From Elephas maximus indicus (Eukaryota; Chordata; Mammalia; Proboscidea; Elephantidae), in the NCBI RefSeq assembly GCF_024166365.1, contig NC_064821.1, forward strand, positions 52,851,093 through 52,915,092: 64,000 nucleotides of DNA, given 5' to 3'. Both the position numbers and the translations under genes were made by a program. Shown piece by piece: positions 11,229 through 22,135 of this stretch (position 1 is the first letter of the stretch; each line of letters starts with the position of its first letter). Below the pieces are notes generated by a model, which ran no database searches, had not been told where the DNA came from, and was given only the letters and a program-made list of their open reading frames with translations.

Positions 11229-11562
11229 TCCCTGCTGTCAAATCAGCCCTGACTCATGGTGATCCTGTGCACGATGGAATGAAACACTGCCCTGTCCTGC
11301 ACCATCCACGTGATCAGTTGCAGTTCAGACTGTTATGATCTATAGGGTTTTCATTGGCTGATTTTCAAAAGTAGATCACCAGGCCTTTCTTCCTAGTCTG
11401 TTTTAGTCTGGAAGCTCTACTGACACATGTTCAACATCATAGCAACATGCAAACCTCCACTGACAGATGGGTGGTGGTTGTGCATAAGGTGCACTGGCCA
11501 GGAATCAAACCTAGATCTCCTGCATGGAAGGTGAGAATTCTACCACTGACCCACCAGGATCA
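11229..11562 (-). mobile_element. Composite SINE: tRNA-Gly head + RTE 5' UTR + RTE tail
   Basis: Read on the minus strand, 11558-11486 resembles tRNA-Gly(GCC): A-box-like GGGTCAGTGGTAGAATTCTC, B-box GGTTTGATTCC and an acceptor-like GTGCACC. It is followed by an RTE 5' UTR block (CTTCCAGACTAAAACAGACT; ATCAGCCAATGAAAACCC) and then the RTE 3' end (GCAGGACAGGGCAGTGTTTC ... ATGAGTCAGGGCTGA). This order explains a Pol III-transcribed SINE with an RTE-recognised tail. Its tRNA head differs from that of the common AfroSINE here. Confidence 0.75.
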
Positions 11563-11718
11563 AAACATACATTTCCTACCTCAGAGTTGGACTAAGTCAT
11601 TTCTCTAAGAAGTCCTGGTTTGCTTTAGAGGGGAATGGAGTTCAAAGAGAGGGAAAGAGAGAGAGAGAAAACATGACAGGCAATATCTGAATCAATAAAA
11701 GACACCAGCCCACGATTT

Positions 11719-14553
11719 TTGTGTGTGTGTATGTGACAGTTTTTTTGTTCCACTTAATTGTCTGTGCTGAGTCATTTTGCTTTATATAGTTTCTTTTCCT
11801 CTTTTTCATTGCTGTTAATTTTTTATTTGCTGAGTCTTTATGATTTTCTTGTTTTTTACCTTGATGTGTAAGATTGTTAGTTTGCTTTGTGGTTGCCTTA
11901 ATACTTACCCTTATTTTTCTAAGTTTAAAACAATCTTTTATTTCTTTTTGTTACCTTGACTTCCTCTCCATATGAAAGACCTGTAACTACATTTTTTAGA
12001 TCCTCTTTTTGTTTTAATGTTGTCCTCTTTTACATAACGATGTCTCTGTTTCCCTGTTTTGAGCATTTTAGCTTTGATCTGATTTTGTGATTTCCCTATA
12101 TGGGTTGATATCTGGTTGCTCTGTCCTATGTTCTAATTTTGGGTTGTTATCTGGTGTTAATGACTTTCTAACCAGAGGACTCCATTTAGTATTTTTTGTA
12201 ATTTTGCTTTGGTTTTTGCAAATTCCCTAAACTTTTGTTTGTCTGGAAATGTCCTAATTTCGCCATCATATTTGAGACACAGTTTTGCTGGATATATAAT
12301 TCTTGGCTGGCAATTTTTCTCCTTGAAGGCTTTATATATGTCATCCCATTGCCTTCTTGCCTGCATGGTTTCTGCTGAGTAGTCTGAGCTTAATCTTATT
12401 GACTCTTCTTTGTAGGTGACTTTTTGTTTATCCCTAGCCACTCTTAAAATTCTCTCTTGATTTTTGGTTTTGGTGAGTTCGATTATAATATGTCTTGGTG
12501 ACTTTCTTTTGGGCTTTACCTTGTGTGGGGTTCAGCAAGCATCTGGGGTAGATGTCTTCTGATCTTTAATGATAAAAAAAAAATCAGGAAAGTTTTCTGC
12601 CAACAAATCTTCAATAATTCTGTCTGTATTTTCTGTTATCCGCCCCCCGCCCCATTCTGGTACTCCAATCACTCGTAGGTTATTCCTCTCGATAGAGTTC
12701 AAAGTAATTCGTAGAGTTTCTTCATTTTTTAAAATTCTTTTATCTGATTTTTCCTCTAACATGTTGGTGACAAATGCTTTATCTTCAACCTCAATAATTC
12801 TGACTTCCATTGCCTTAATTCTGCTCTTATGACTTTTTATTGAATTGTCTAATTCTGAAATTACTGTTAACTTTCTGAATTTCTGTTTGCTGTCTCTCTA
12901 TGGATTCTTGCAGCCTATTAAATTTGTCATTATGCTCTTGTCTAATCTGCTTAATTTTCTCTAATGCTTTGTCTGTGTATTGCTTGTTTGTTCTGCGTTT
13001 CGCCTGATCTTCTTCCTGATCTCTTGAAGAGTTCTGTGGGTTAATCTTTTGTATTGTACCTCTGGTAATTCCATGAAGTTATCTTCATCCAAAAGATCTC
13101 TTGATTCTTTGTTTTGGGAGCTTTCTGAAGCCATCGTGTCTGCCTTTTTATATGATTTGATATTGACTGTTGTCTCTGAGCCATCAATAAGTTATTGTAT
13201 TTATTTATCTTATGTTTGCTTACTGTGTCCTAGCTACTTGTTTTGTTTTGCTTTGATATGCCCAAATAGGCTGCTCAAGTGGGACAGTTTGATTATTGGT
13301 GCCTTTGAAGCTCTAAAGTCCTGTCACGAGGTGGTTAGAGCTGTTACTAGGTATGTGAGCCCAGGAGTCCATTCACTTTTCTTGTATGGATTCAGCTCAG
13401 GTGTCCAGGTAATCAGTCACCAAGTGTGTGGTACAGGCTGTCACCCACAGTCCTAGATGAGCAGGGATGATTGGCGTAGACACAGGTACCTGGCTGCAGT
13501 AGGGGGTCATGTGCTGAGCGAGGAGGGGGCTGACAACTGCCCCGAGTGTCTGTGAGAAAAGCGTTTCTCTGTTCCCTAAAGTATGTACTTGGGTGGGCTT
13601 TGCAGTCAGACTGTGGGCACCCAGTACTGTTGGCTGTAAGGACTGGCAGACATCACTTATTCTTGGACCCCTGTCTCAGGTGGCTGGGTGTCGTGGGTGG
13701 AGCCACCAGTCCTCAGGTTCTGGATGTGGGTAGGTGAGGACCCTGCTTAATGGGCAGAGCAGTGTCAAATGTCACGAATCTGTCTCTCCACTATGTAGTT
13801 GAAACAGTTGAAGTTAGACTTCAGGTATATACCCTGTTTTACTGTGCTAATGAAGGCCTATGCTGTTGAAATGGGCCCACACAGGTCTACGCAGGGATGA
13901 AAAGCATTCAAAGTCTGTGGGCCCCTTATGCCTGTGTCTAGGCAAAGGAGCTGTTTCTGCCTTGAGTTCCTGGCTTAGGGGAGAAGGCAGATTATTTTTT
14001 CCCTGTTTGTTTATTTGTTCCCTCTCCAAGGCCAGGAGAATGGCTCAGGGCGAGTGCAGGGTCCTTCTTCTAGCCCAGGGGATGCAGCTGGCTGGGACCC
14101 AGCACACAGCCGGAAGGGAGCAGATAGGTGGGAGAGAGGCTTTTCCCAAAGGGGTATTTTTGGATCCATGAGGTAGGTTATACACAGGTACTTATCTTTT
14201 GCCAGTTGAGGGCCACTTCTTACTTGTTCTGGGAGGTTGAGCACTCTCCTGCACTCATTCTCTCCTGATGTGGAAAGCGTGTCCCGAATGCCACTGCTTG
14301 CTTTACTGGGCCCATGCCAGCAGAATCTACCTGTGGGGTGCCTGTTCCCGGCAGGTCAGGTCTGGCAACTCCTGGCTGCTTCTGAACTGTTTCTCCCTCC
14401 CCCTGCTGCTCGGTCCGATTCCTCAACTTTGCCTTTGATGTTCAGGTTTCCTAGCTTATCATGTATAATTGATTCACTTGTTTTTTCAGGTCCTTGTTGT
14501 GAGAGGGACCACAGGAAGCATGTGACTACTCCACCATCTTGGCCTCGCCCCTG
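11719..14553 (-). mobile_element. L1-derived half element (5' UTR + ORF1, no ORF2; HAL1-like)
   Basis: Sense strand is minus. It starts at 14553 with GGGGCGAGGCCAAGATGGTG, the canonical mammalian L1 5' end. A 5' UTR of about 1.4 kb follows, then an ORF1 remnant (13134-12157), then a spacer of about 440 bp ending in an ACATACACACACAC run at 11735-11721. Flanking CCAGCCCACGATTT (11705-11718) and CCAGTCCACAATTT (14554-14567) match at 12 of 14 positions, the differences being transitions. The element therefore looks complete at both ends and never carried ORF2. Confidence 0.75.
12157..13134 (-). pseudogene. L1 ORF1p remnant
   Basis: ORF1p is the L1 RNA-binding trimeric chaperone. A start ATG fits at 13134 (MASESSQNKESRDLLDEDNF), followed by a Lys/Gln-rich stretch consistent with the coiled coil. 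A central segment at 12810-12532 holds NNLRVIGVPEW and ENTDRIIEDLLAENFP (RRM region). The C-terminal domain at 12441-12157 holds ARDKQKVTYKEESIRLSSDY and RIIYPAKLCLKYDGEIRTFP. Length is about 325 codons, near the family's usual 340. Frameshifts and a stop in the coiled-coil part break it, so it is inactive. Placement relies on family motifs and the assignment is firm. Confidence 0.85.
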
Positions 14554-14673
14554 CCAGTCCACAATTTAAGAAATCCAACCAATCCCAATTAGGATAAATA
14601 AAAAGGAATTCACAGCTAGATACATAGTAATTATATTAGTTGTTTATTGCTGTTTGTTAGTGTTATTAGGTGC

Positions 14674-15172
14674 TGTCATGAATTGAACTGTGTCCTCCCA
14701 AAAATGTGTGTCAAATTGGTTAGGCCATAATTCCCAGTATCGTGTGGTTGTCCTTCATTTTGTGATTTAATTTATGTTAAAGAGGATTAGGGCGGGACTG
14801 TAACACCCTTACCCAAGTCACATTCCTGATCCAAAGTAAAAGGAGTGTCCCTGGGGTATGGCCTGCACCACATTTTCTCTCTCAAGAGATAAAATGGAAA
14901 TGGAAGAGAGCAGAGAGTTGGAGAGGTCATACCATTGAGAAAGCAGTGCTTGGAGCAGAGCCTGTTCTTTGGATCCGGGGTCCCTGTGTGGAGAAGCTCC
15001 TAGTCTGGGGGAGGATTGATGAGAAGGCCGACAGAGACAGAAAGCCTTCCCCTGGAGCTGACGCCCTGAATTTGGACTTTTAGCCTACTTTACTGTGAGG
15101 AAATAAACTTCTCTTTGTTAAAGCCATCTACTTGTGGTATTTTTGTTATAACAGCACTAGATGACTAAGACA
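14674..15172 (+). mobile_element. MaLR-like solo LTR
   Basis: TGTCATGAATTGAACTGTGT ... GATGACTAAGACA, in sense. Same family as 16583-17104. The flanks GGTGC and CCCAT do not form a TSD, so the locus has probably lost sequence. The missing RTE interior points the same way. Confidence 0.8.
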
Positions 15173-16047
15173 CCCATAAAATCCTTCAATATTGAAGCTC
15201 AAGGCTTGAATTTTTTCTTTCAGCTTGAGAAATGCTGAGCGTGTTCTTCCCCTTTGATTCTCTAACTCCAGGTCTTTGCACGTTTCATTATAATACTTTG
15301 TCTTCTCGAGCTTTGAAATCTTCTGTTCAGCTTTTCACTTCATCATTTCTTCCTTTCACTACTCTACGTTCAAGAGCAAGTTTCAGAGTCTTTTCTGGCA
15401 CCCATTTTTGTCTTTGTTTGTTTGTTTGTTTTAATGGCCTTTTTCTTTCTTCATGTATGATGTCCTTGATGTCGTTCTCCAACTCATGTGGTCTTAGATT
15501 ATCAGTGTTCAATGAGTCAAATCTATTCTCAAGATGGTCTCTAAATTCAGGTGGGATATACTCAAGGTCATACTTTGGGTCTCATGGACTTGTTTTAATT
15601 TTCTTCAGCTTCAGCTTGAACCTGCATATGAGCAATTGATGGTCTGTTCTGCAGTCAGACCCTAGCCTTCTCCTGACTGATGATATTGAGCTTCTCCATT
15701 GTCTCTTCCCACAGAAATAGTCAATTTGGTTCCTGTATATTCTATCCAGTGAGGTCCACGTGTATAGTCACCATTTATGTTGTTGTAAAAAGGTATTTAC
15801 AATGAATAAGTCATTGATCTTGCCAAATTCTATCAGGTATCTCTTCCACTTATCTGTCAGTTTGTTGTGTTATAGTTCCTTGTATGTTGCTGTTATGCTG
15901 GAAGCTATGACAGCAGTATTTCAAATACCATTAGGGTCACCCATGGTGGACAGGTTTCAGCCAAGCTGCCAGACTAAGACAGACTGGAAAGTACCTGGCA
16001 ATCTACTTCTGAAATAATTGGCCAGTGAAAACTTTATAGATAACATC

Positions 16048-16226
16048 TAGGGGCAGATTACCCAATAAACAAGGTACACATGGGGTTAATTGTGCTTACT
16101 TACTACCCTGCAGTGCACAATTTTACCTGGATTTCACCACTTTAGTAAGTAAGCACAATTAAGCCCATGCATACTTTGCTTGCCGTAAGCCTCTGTGTAC
16201 CTTGCTTACTGGTTAATTTGCCCCTG
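16048..16226. mobile_element. Palindromic MITE (hAT-like ends) inside RTE 5' UTR
   Basis: Left end TAGGGGCAGATTACCCAATA and the reverse complement of the right end CAGGGGCAAATTAACCAGTA are inverted repeats of about 31 bp. A second inverted pair, TTAATTGTGCTTACTTACTA, lies inside; the right arm has about 24 extra bases. RTE 5' UTR sequence continues on both sides. The CAGGGGCA-type terminus suggests hAT, but an 8-bp TSD is not clear. No transposase is present. Confidence 0.65.
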
Positions 16227-16582
16227 AATTAGCAGTGAAAGATTGTCTGATATAGTGCCAGAAGATAAGCCCCTCACATTGGAAGGCACTCAAAATTCAA
16301 CTGGGGAAGAGCTATCTCCTCAAAGGAGAGATGACCTTAATGATGTGGATGAAATCAAGCTTCTGGGACCTTCATTTGCTGAGGTGGCACTACTCAAAAT
16401 GAGGAGAAACAGCTGCAAACATCCATTAATAATTGGAGCATGCAATGTACATAATTAACTTTAGGCATAGATAATTAAAACTATGAGTTAATATGTTGTA
16501 GGTTAAGCACAAAAAGTAGAGAATAAAATAATGTGAGAAAGAAGTAATCAATCAATCCAAAAGAAAGCAAAGAAATAGAGGA

Positions 16583-17104
16583 TGTCATGCATTGAATTGT
16601 GTCCCCCCAAAATATCTGTCAACTTGGCTGGGCCATGATTCCCAGTATTGTGTGGCTGTCCGCCATTTTGTCATCTGATGTTATTTCCCTATGTGTTATA
16701 AATCCTATCTCTATAATGTTGATGAGATGGGATTTGCAGCAGTTATTTTAATGAGGCAGGACTCAATCCGCAAGATTGGATTGTATCTTGAGCTGATCTC
16801 TTTTGAGATATAAAAGAGAGTAGCAAGCAAAGAGACATGGGAACCTCATACCACCAAGAAAGCATAGCCACAAGTAGAGTGTGTCCTTTGGATCCGGGGT
16901 TCCTGCACAGAGAAGCTCCTAGACCAGGGAAAGATTGATGACAAAGACCTTCCTCCAGAGCTGACAGAGAGGAAAGCCTTCCCCTGAAGCTAGTGCCCTG
17001 AATTTAGACTTCTAGCCTCCTAGACTGTGAGAGAATAAATTTCTCTTTTTTGAAACCATCCACTTGTGAGATTTCTGTTATAGCAGCACTAGATGACTAG
17101 GACA
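16583..17104 (+). mobile_element. MaLR-like solo LTR
   Basis: TGTCATGCATTGAATTGTGT ... GATGACTAGGACA, 522 bp. Flanking GAGGA (16578-16582) and GAGGG (17105-17109) form a near-perfect 5-bp TSD. Contains an AATAAA-type signal in GAGAGAATAAATTTCTC. No internal retroviral genes. Confidence 0.85.
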
Positions 17105-17292
17105 GAGGGAGACACAGAAAAAGGTGTGTACCAAATACAAAGCACAAAAAAAAAGTGGTGTAATGAATCCAAATATATCAATAATTACAATAAATGTAAT
17201 GGGCTAAATGTTACGATTAAAAGATAATATTTATCAAATATGATTTAAAAAACCTACGTACATACTGCTTACAAGAGATATATTTAAAGCAC

Positions 17293-17492
17293 GTTGTTGT
17301 AGTTAGTGCTGTCAAGTTGATTTTAACTCATAGTGATCCCAGGTGACAGAGTAAAACTGCCCCATGGGGTTTTCCAGGATATAACCTTTACAGAAGAAGA
17401 TCACCAGGTCTTTCTCCCATGGAGCACCTGGATGGGTTCAAACTGTCAACTTCATTTAGCAGCCATGTGCTTAACTGTTGTGTGACCATGGC
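17293..17492 (-). mobile_element. AfroSINE-type SINE with TSD
   Basis: Antisense SINE with tail (GTGCTGTCAAGTTGATTTTA), RTE-like insert and head. The TSD TATTTAAAGCA occurs immediately left (about 17281) and right (about 17493), dating it after the host L1. Confidence 0.85.
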
Positions 17493-17832
17493 TCCTATTT
17501 AAAGCAAAGAATACAAAATTATTGAAAGTAAAAGGATGGAAGAACATTTAAATATGGAAATATTAGCCAAAAGAAAGAGGTGTGAGTATCATAATCTCAG
17601 ACAAAAGAGACTTTAAGGCAAAAATCATTATTTGAGATAGATAAAAGGTGATAAAAGGTTTAACTTTGAAATTTCTATGTACCTAATAATACAGCCTCAA
17701 AATATAAGGAACAAAATTGACAGAACTACAAGCAGGATTAGACAATTCTACTATCATAACAGAAATTAGCACAACTCTCTCAAATATTAATAGATGAGGC
17801 AGACAAAAAAATTAGTAAGGCTGTACAGTATG

Positions 17833-17985
17833 TGGGAGCCTTGGTGACACAGCGATTAGAAGCTCACTTGCTAACCAAAAGGTTGACAGCTTAAATCCAC
17901 CAGCTGCTCCTTGGAACCCCTACGGGGCAGTTCTACTCTGTCCTAAGAGTCAGAATCTACTTGACAGCAATGGGCTTTTTCGGGG
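17833..17985 (+). mobile_element. AfroSINE-type SINE
   Basis: Sense SINE with head GGGAGCCTTGGTGACACAGC, B-box region, CTCCTTGGAACCCCTACGGG and tail GAGTCAGAATCTACTTGAC. Flanks GCTGTACAGTA and GCTATACAGTA give a TSD of about 11 bp with one mismatch. Confidence 0.85.
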
Positions 17986-18689
17986 CGGGGGGAGCTATAC
18001 AGTAATTGAACAATGCAACCAGCATACTCGATCTAATAAAAAATTTATAGAACACTGTATCCAATAACAGCAGAATATACTTTCTTTTCAAACAGGGAAT
18101 ATCTATGCCGATTGTTCATATATTTATCCATAAGGCAAGCCTCAAAAAATTTTAAGGGTCTGGTATTATACAAATCATATTTTCTGACCATAATGTGATT
18201 AAATTCAAAATCAGTAACACCAAGGACACTAGAAAAACTCCTATGTTACGTTATGAAATGAAGAAGTATAGTTCTAAATAATTCATGAGTAAAAAAAATC
18301 ATAATGGAAATTAGAAAATATTTTAAACTTAATAGTAATGAAAATATTATATATATCAAAACATTTGGGATGCAGCTAAAGAGTACTAAGAAGAAAATGT
18401 TACAGTTTTTAATACTAAACATAAATCAATTAGCTAAGCATCCATCTCAATAAGTTAAAAAAAAAAAAGCAAGATAACACCCCCAAAGGTTATAACAAAG
18501 GAAATAATAATAAGCACAAAAAAGAAGACAAGCATATTAATAAAGTACGAAGCTAGTTCTTCAAAAAAATTAAATACATTGACAATCCTCTGCGATTTAA
18601 AAAAAAAAAAAAGGAAATTCACAAATAACCAATACCAGGAATGAAAAAGAGGTATTATTATAGGTGCCGCAGACATTAAAAAGACAATA

Positions 18690-19700
18690 AGACATTATAA
18701 ACATACAACTTTGCAACAACAGCAGTAATAACAAAAAAGTCTTGAGTGGTTACATAGGTAGATGCGTATGCATGTATGCATATAGAAGGCGTATATACAT
18801 GTGCATGACAGGTGTGTCTGTAGACATGTGTGTATACATGTTCATGTGTGCGTCGTATGTATTCACATATATAAAAAAGCGCATGGGGGCACAGTCACAG
18901 ATACTTCTCAGACACGACCAGACACCTCACAGGATTGGTTTACTGGGTTTAAAGGCTTAGGGTCATAGTCTAGTGGAACACTGTCTACAGAGTTTGTGTT
19001 CTGTGTCCTAGTTTGGTAAGTAGCATCTGGGATCTTAAAAGCTTGGGAGTGGCCACCTAAGATACACCTATTGGTCTCTACTCGTCTGGAGTGAAAAAGA
19101 AGGAAGAAAACGAAAGACTCAAAGAAGAAACCAGTCTCCAGGATTAACTGCCTCCACAAACCTTGGCCTTATCTATTCTGAGACCCAGAACTACCACTAC
19201 CTACCATTCTGACTGGGAACACAATAGATGGTCCCAGATACAATGGGAGAAAATTGTAGGGCAAAACTCAAATACTTTAAAAAAAGGCCGGACTTACTGG
19301 ACCAGTAGAGACCTCCTAAGAATATCACCCTGAGATACCCTTTAAACTTTGAACTGAAACCACTCCCAAAGATCACTTTTCAGCTAAATAACAGATTGTC
19401 TCATAAAATAAACAATATCACTTATGAGTACTGTGCTCCTTTAATAAAAAATCAATCGTCTTTGTGAGATTGAATGGTCTATATTTACCCTAAGGCAAAG
19501 ATGAGTTGGTGGGAGGGGTAGAGAAGCTAGATTAACGGAAATGGAACAGCCAGAACGGAAATAATGAGAATGTTGACACAATGTGGAAAATGTATCCAAT
19601 GTCACTGAACAATATCTATTGAAATTGTTAACCAGGAACCTAATTTGCTGTGTAAACTTTTACCAAAAATACAATAAAATATTTCTAAAAAGATATTGTA
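18690..19700 (+). mobile_element. L1 3' UTR, subtype B, nested in older L1
   Basis: Begins near CAACTTTGCAACAACAGCAG and ends with TTTTACCAAAAATACAATAA plus an A-rich tail. Flanks AGACATTATAAACA and AGATATTGTAAATA agree at 11 of 14 positions and look like a decayed TSD in the older L1 RT region. An alternating-purine stretch (TATGCATGTATGCATATAG) lies near 18765-18785. Confidence 0.75.
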
Positions 19701-20480
19701 AATAACTGTATGACAGTAAATTAAAAAATTTAAACTAAATGGAAAAATTCTTAGAAAAATATAATTTAGCAAAATTGACTTAAGAAGAAATAGAACCTCT
19801 GAAAACCTCTATAAGCATTGAAGAAACTGAATTGGTAGTAAAAAAAAAAAAAAAAATTCCCATTAAAAATTCCAGACCCAGATGGCTTTACTGGGTGACT
19901 TTCACAAAGCATTCATAGAACACATTATTCTAATCCCACACAAACCCTCTCCTAGAAAAGAGAAGATTCCCTAACTCTATTTTGTAGGCTAGCATAACCT
20001 CAGAACTACACCCAACAAAGGCAGCCAAGAAAGAAAAACAACTGGCCAATCTCACTCGTGAGCGTGGAGGTAAAAATTCTATAAAATTAGCAAACCAAAT
20101 CCAGCATTATATAAAATGGATAAGATATGCTGGCCAAGTTGAGTTTAGACCAGGAAAGCCAAGCTAGTTTGGTGTTAGAAAAATTAATCAATGTTATTAT
20201 TAAAGGAGAAAGATTATATGATTTTTTCAGTATATGCAGAAAAGGCATTTGGTAAAATGCAACACATTTATGATAAAGCTTAGCAAACTAAAATCGTACA
20301 CCAAATATATTACTAGTGAAATGGTGTAAAGCTTCTTCTTTGATATCAGGAGAAAGACAAGGATACCCGCTATCACTGTTACATTCAGCACTGTGAGGGA
20401 GGCCTAGAACACACAATCGGACAGGAAAATAAAAAGTGGATCAGGAAAATATAAACAAGGAAGGAAGGCAGGAGAAGAAC

Positions 20481-21563
20481 TGGGTATATAATGGTGTTGG
20501 ATTGGGGGGTATAATGATGAATTCATTAAAAAAAATACATAAATGCTAAAATTATGTTATATATAAATGTGACAATGTAAAATTATAAAATAAAAATAAA
20601 GCTGTCTAGCTATGTTGTTCTGTTGTTCCCTTCAGGGAGAACTTTAACAATACAAACTTGGAGATTCATAATTTTATTAGGGTATTTTTGCCTTTAAAAT
20701 GTCTAGCAATCACAGAAAAAAATGCATTATTTATATTACATTAAAAGAATGATGAAAACAAGTTTATGTGCTCAGAAGTGATTTGGTAAAATCGTAAGAT
20801 CAGAGAATTCCAGTGTCGAAAGAGACTTTAAAGAGAAAAACTTCTTGGATGTTTGTAAGCATAGCTGTGATTGCCAAACTCACTGAGCAAGAATCCGAGA
20901 GCCGTTTCCTCCACGTTGATCAACCAGACACTGGAAATGACATCAGGACATCATGTCAAACAAAGAGGAACGACCCACTTCTGGTGACTATTCTTGGCTG
21001 ATTCAAGCTAATTGCACGCTTACTAAATGGTTTCCTAGCACCAGCTAGTGGCAAGAATTAACGAAGACATTATTTGCTGGGAAAAATAGAACATTTGTTG
21101 GAAGAAAATCCTACGTTTCACTTTCTCAACCATTTTTAAGCATGTTCCATAGTACATAATTTTTACCCTCTTGACTAGATAACACAGGCATTAAAAAAAA
21201 AAAAGTTCAAGTGTGCCATTTAACTGAAAAGCTGTTCAACTGATGAGCGACTCACGGTCAGAACCTGGAAGGATGGTCTGGGTTGGGGAGTAAAAATCTC
21301 TGTATTTGAAAAAAAAAAAGCTGCCCCTTAACATGGGCCAGTTTTGTGGAGCTTCTGAATATGTATGTTTCTTTTCTTTTTTTTTTGGTATTTCACTCTA
21401 ATTCAGCCTGAAGGATACGCTAGCTGTCCTTGACGGCAGTGATTAACCATCAGATCCCAGCCCATTTGTCAATCTAACACTTCGTCATGAAAAATCTGGA
21501 TTTTCAAACAGACTCACCAATCACCTTCTATGCGCCAGCTCTGACAATGCCTTGTTGTGTCTA
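20481..21563. other. Mostly unassigned sequence
   Basis: About 1.1 kb. 20790-21000 (AGAATTCCAGTGTCGAAAGA...) faintly resembles CR1/L3-type fossils, but I cannot support it. The 62-codon ORF at 20813 has no recognisable domain. Confidence 0.45.
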
Positions 21564-21868
21564 CACAAGCAAACAGAGAATTGAGACTCCTATGGGGTCT
21601 CTATGAGTCAGAATCAACTTGATGGCAATGGGTTTGGTTTTTGTTTTTTTATGGTGCATTCAGAAGGAGCACTGGTGGTTTAGTGGCTAAAGTGCTTGGC
21701 CATTAACCAAAAAGGTCGGTGGTTTGAACCCACCAGCCACCCTTAGAGAGAAAGGTGTGGCAGTCTGCTTCTGTAAAGATTTCAGCTTAGGAAACCCTAT
21801 GTGGGCGGTTCTACTCTGTCTTATGAGATCGCTATGAGTCAGACAGCAGTGGGTTTTGGTTTTATGAT
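21564..21868 (+). mobile_element. SINE tail fragment followed by full AfroSINE-type SINE
   Basis: 21570-21645 is only the SINE tail (CTATGAGTCAGAATCAACTT GATGG and T-rich end). 21664-21866 is a longer SINE subtype with head (GGAGCACTGGTGGTTTAGTG), insert (GGCAGTCTGCTTCTGTAAAG) and tail. Confidence 0.8.
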
Positions 21869-22135
21869 AAATTTAACATTGGTAGTTAGCCTACTTTACT
21901 GTTGTTGACACAGTCCTCTTTTGTTACTGTTTATACACCCGGAAAATCCAATGAGTTCAAACAAGTACAAGCAACACTAATTGATAATGACTACGAGGCA
22001 GGATTAAACTGGAAGGAATTGCTACCTTTTCTGACAATAAAGAAAAAGATTGGAAAACAACCCCTGCTAATCAAGCAAGGTTTCTTTAGGATTAAAATTC
22101 CAGAGATAAGAATTATTATGTTGAAATTAAAACAC

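Larger units (their letters stand above)
14641..16458 (-). mobile_element. RTE LINE with inverted 5' segment, LTR and MITE insertions
   Basis: 14655-14673 looks like the antisense RTE 3' end (GTTATTAGGTGCTGTC). 15173-15852 is antisense RTE, running from upstream of the RT core back into the endonuclease. At about 15853 orientation flips: 15853-16458 is sense RTE 5' UTR and ORF start (GTTGCTGTTATGCTGGAAGC, ATCCATTAATAATTGGAGCA). The internal positions between these blocks are missing. This is the arrangement expected from twin priming. An LTR (14674-15172) and a small palindromic element (16048-16226) interrupt it. Confidence 0.75.
16459..20480 (+). mobile_element. Old sense L1, endonuclease to RT region, highly decayed
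   Basis: Reading as L1 ORF2: endonuclease-like blocks at 17500-17820 (AGACTTTAAGGCAAAAATCA; ATAAGGAACAAAATTGACAG), linker at 18000-18450 and RT-like blocks at 19740-20470 (CCAGACCCAGATGGCTTTAC; TATGCAGAAAAGGCATTTGG). No ORF survives. It is interrupted by an LTR (16583-17104), SINEs (17293-17492, 17833-17985) and an L1 3' UTR (18690-19700). The portion left of 16583 is only tentatively L1. Confidence 0.75.

Noticed and set aside
11486..11558. tRNA-Gly gene
   Set aside because: Box sequences and stems are degraded, and the segment continues into RTE sequence, so it is a SINE head.
3950..17104. Proviral structure from the several similar LTRs
   Set aside because: The LTRs lie in mixed orientations, and one has its own 5-bp TSD. 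No gag/pol-like sequence lies between them, so they are solo LTRs.
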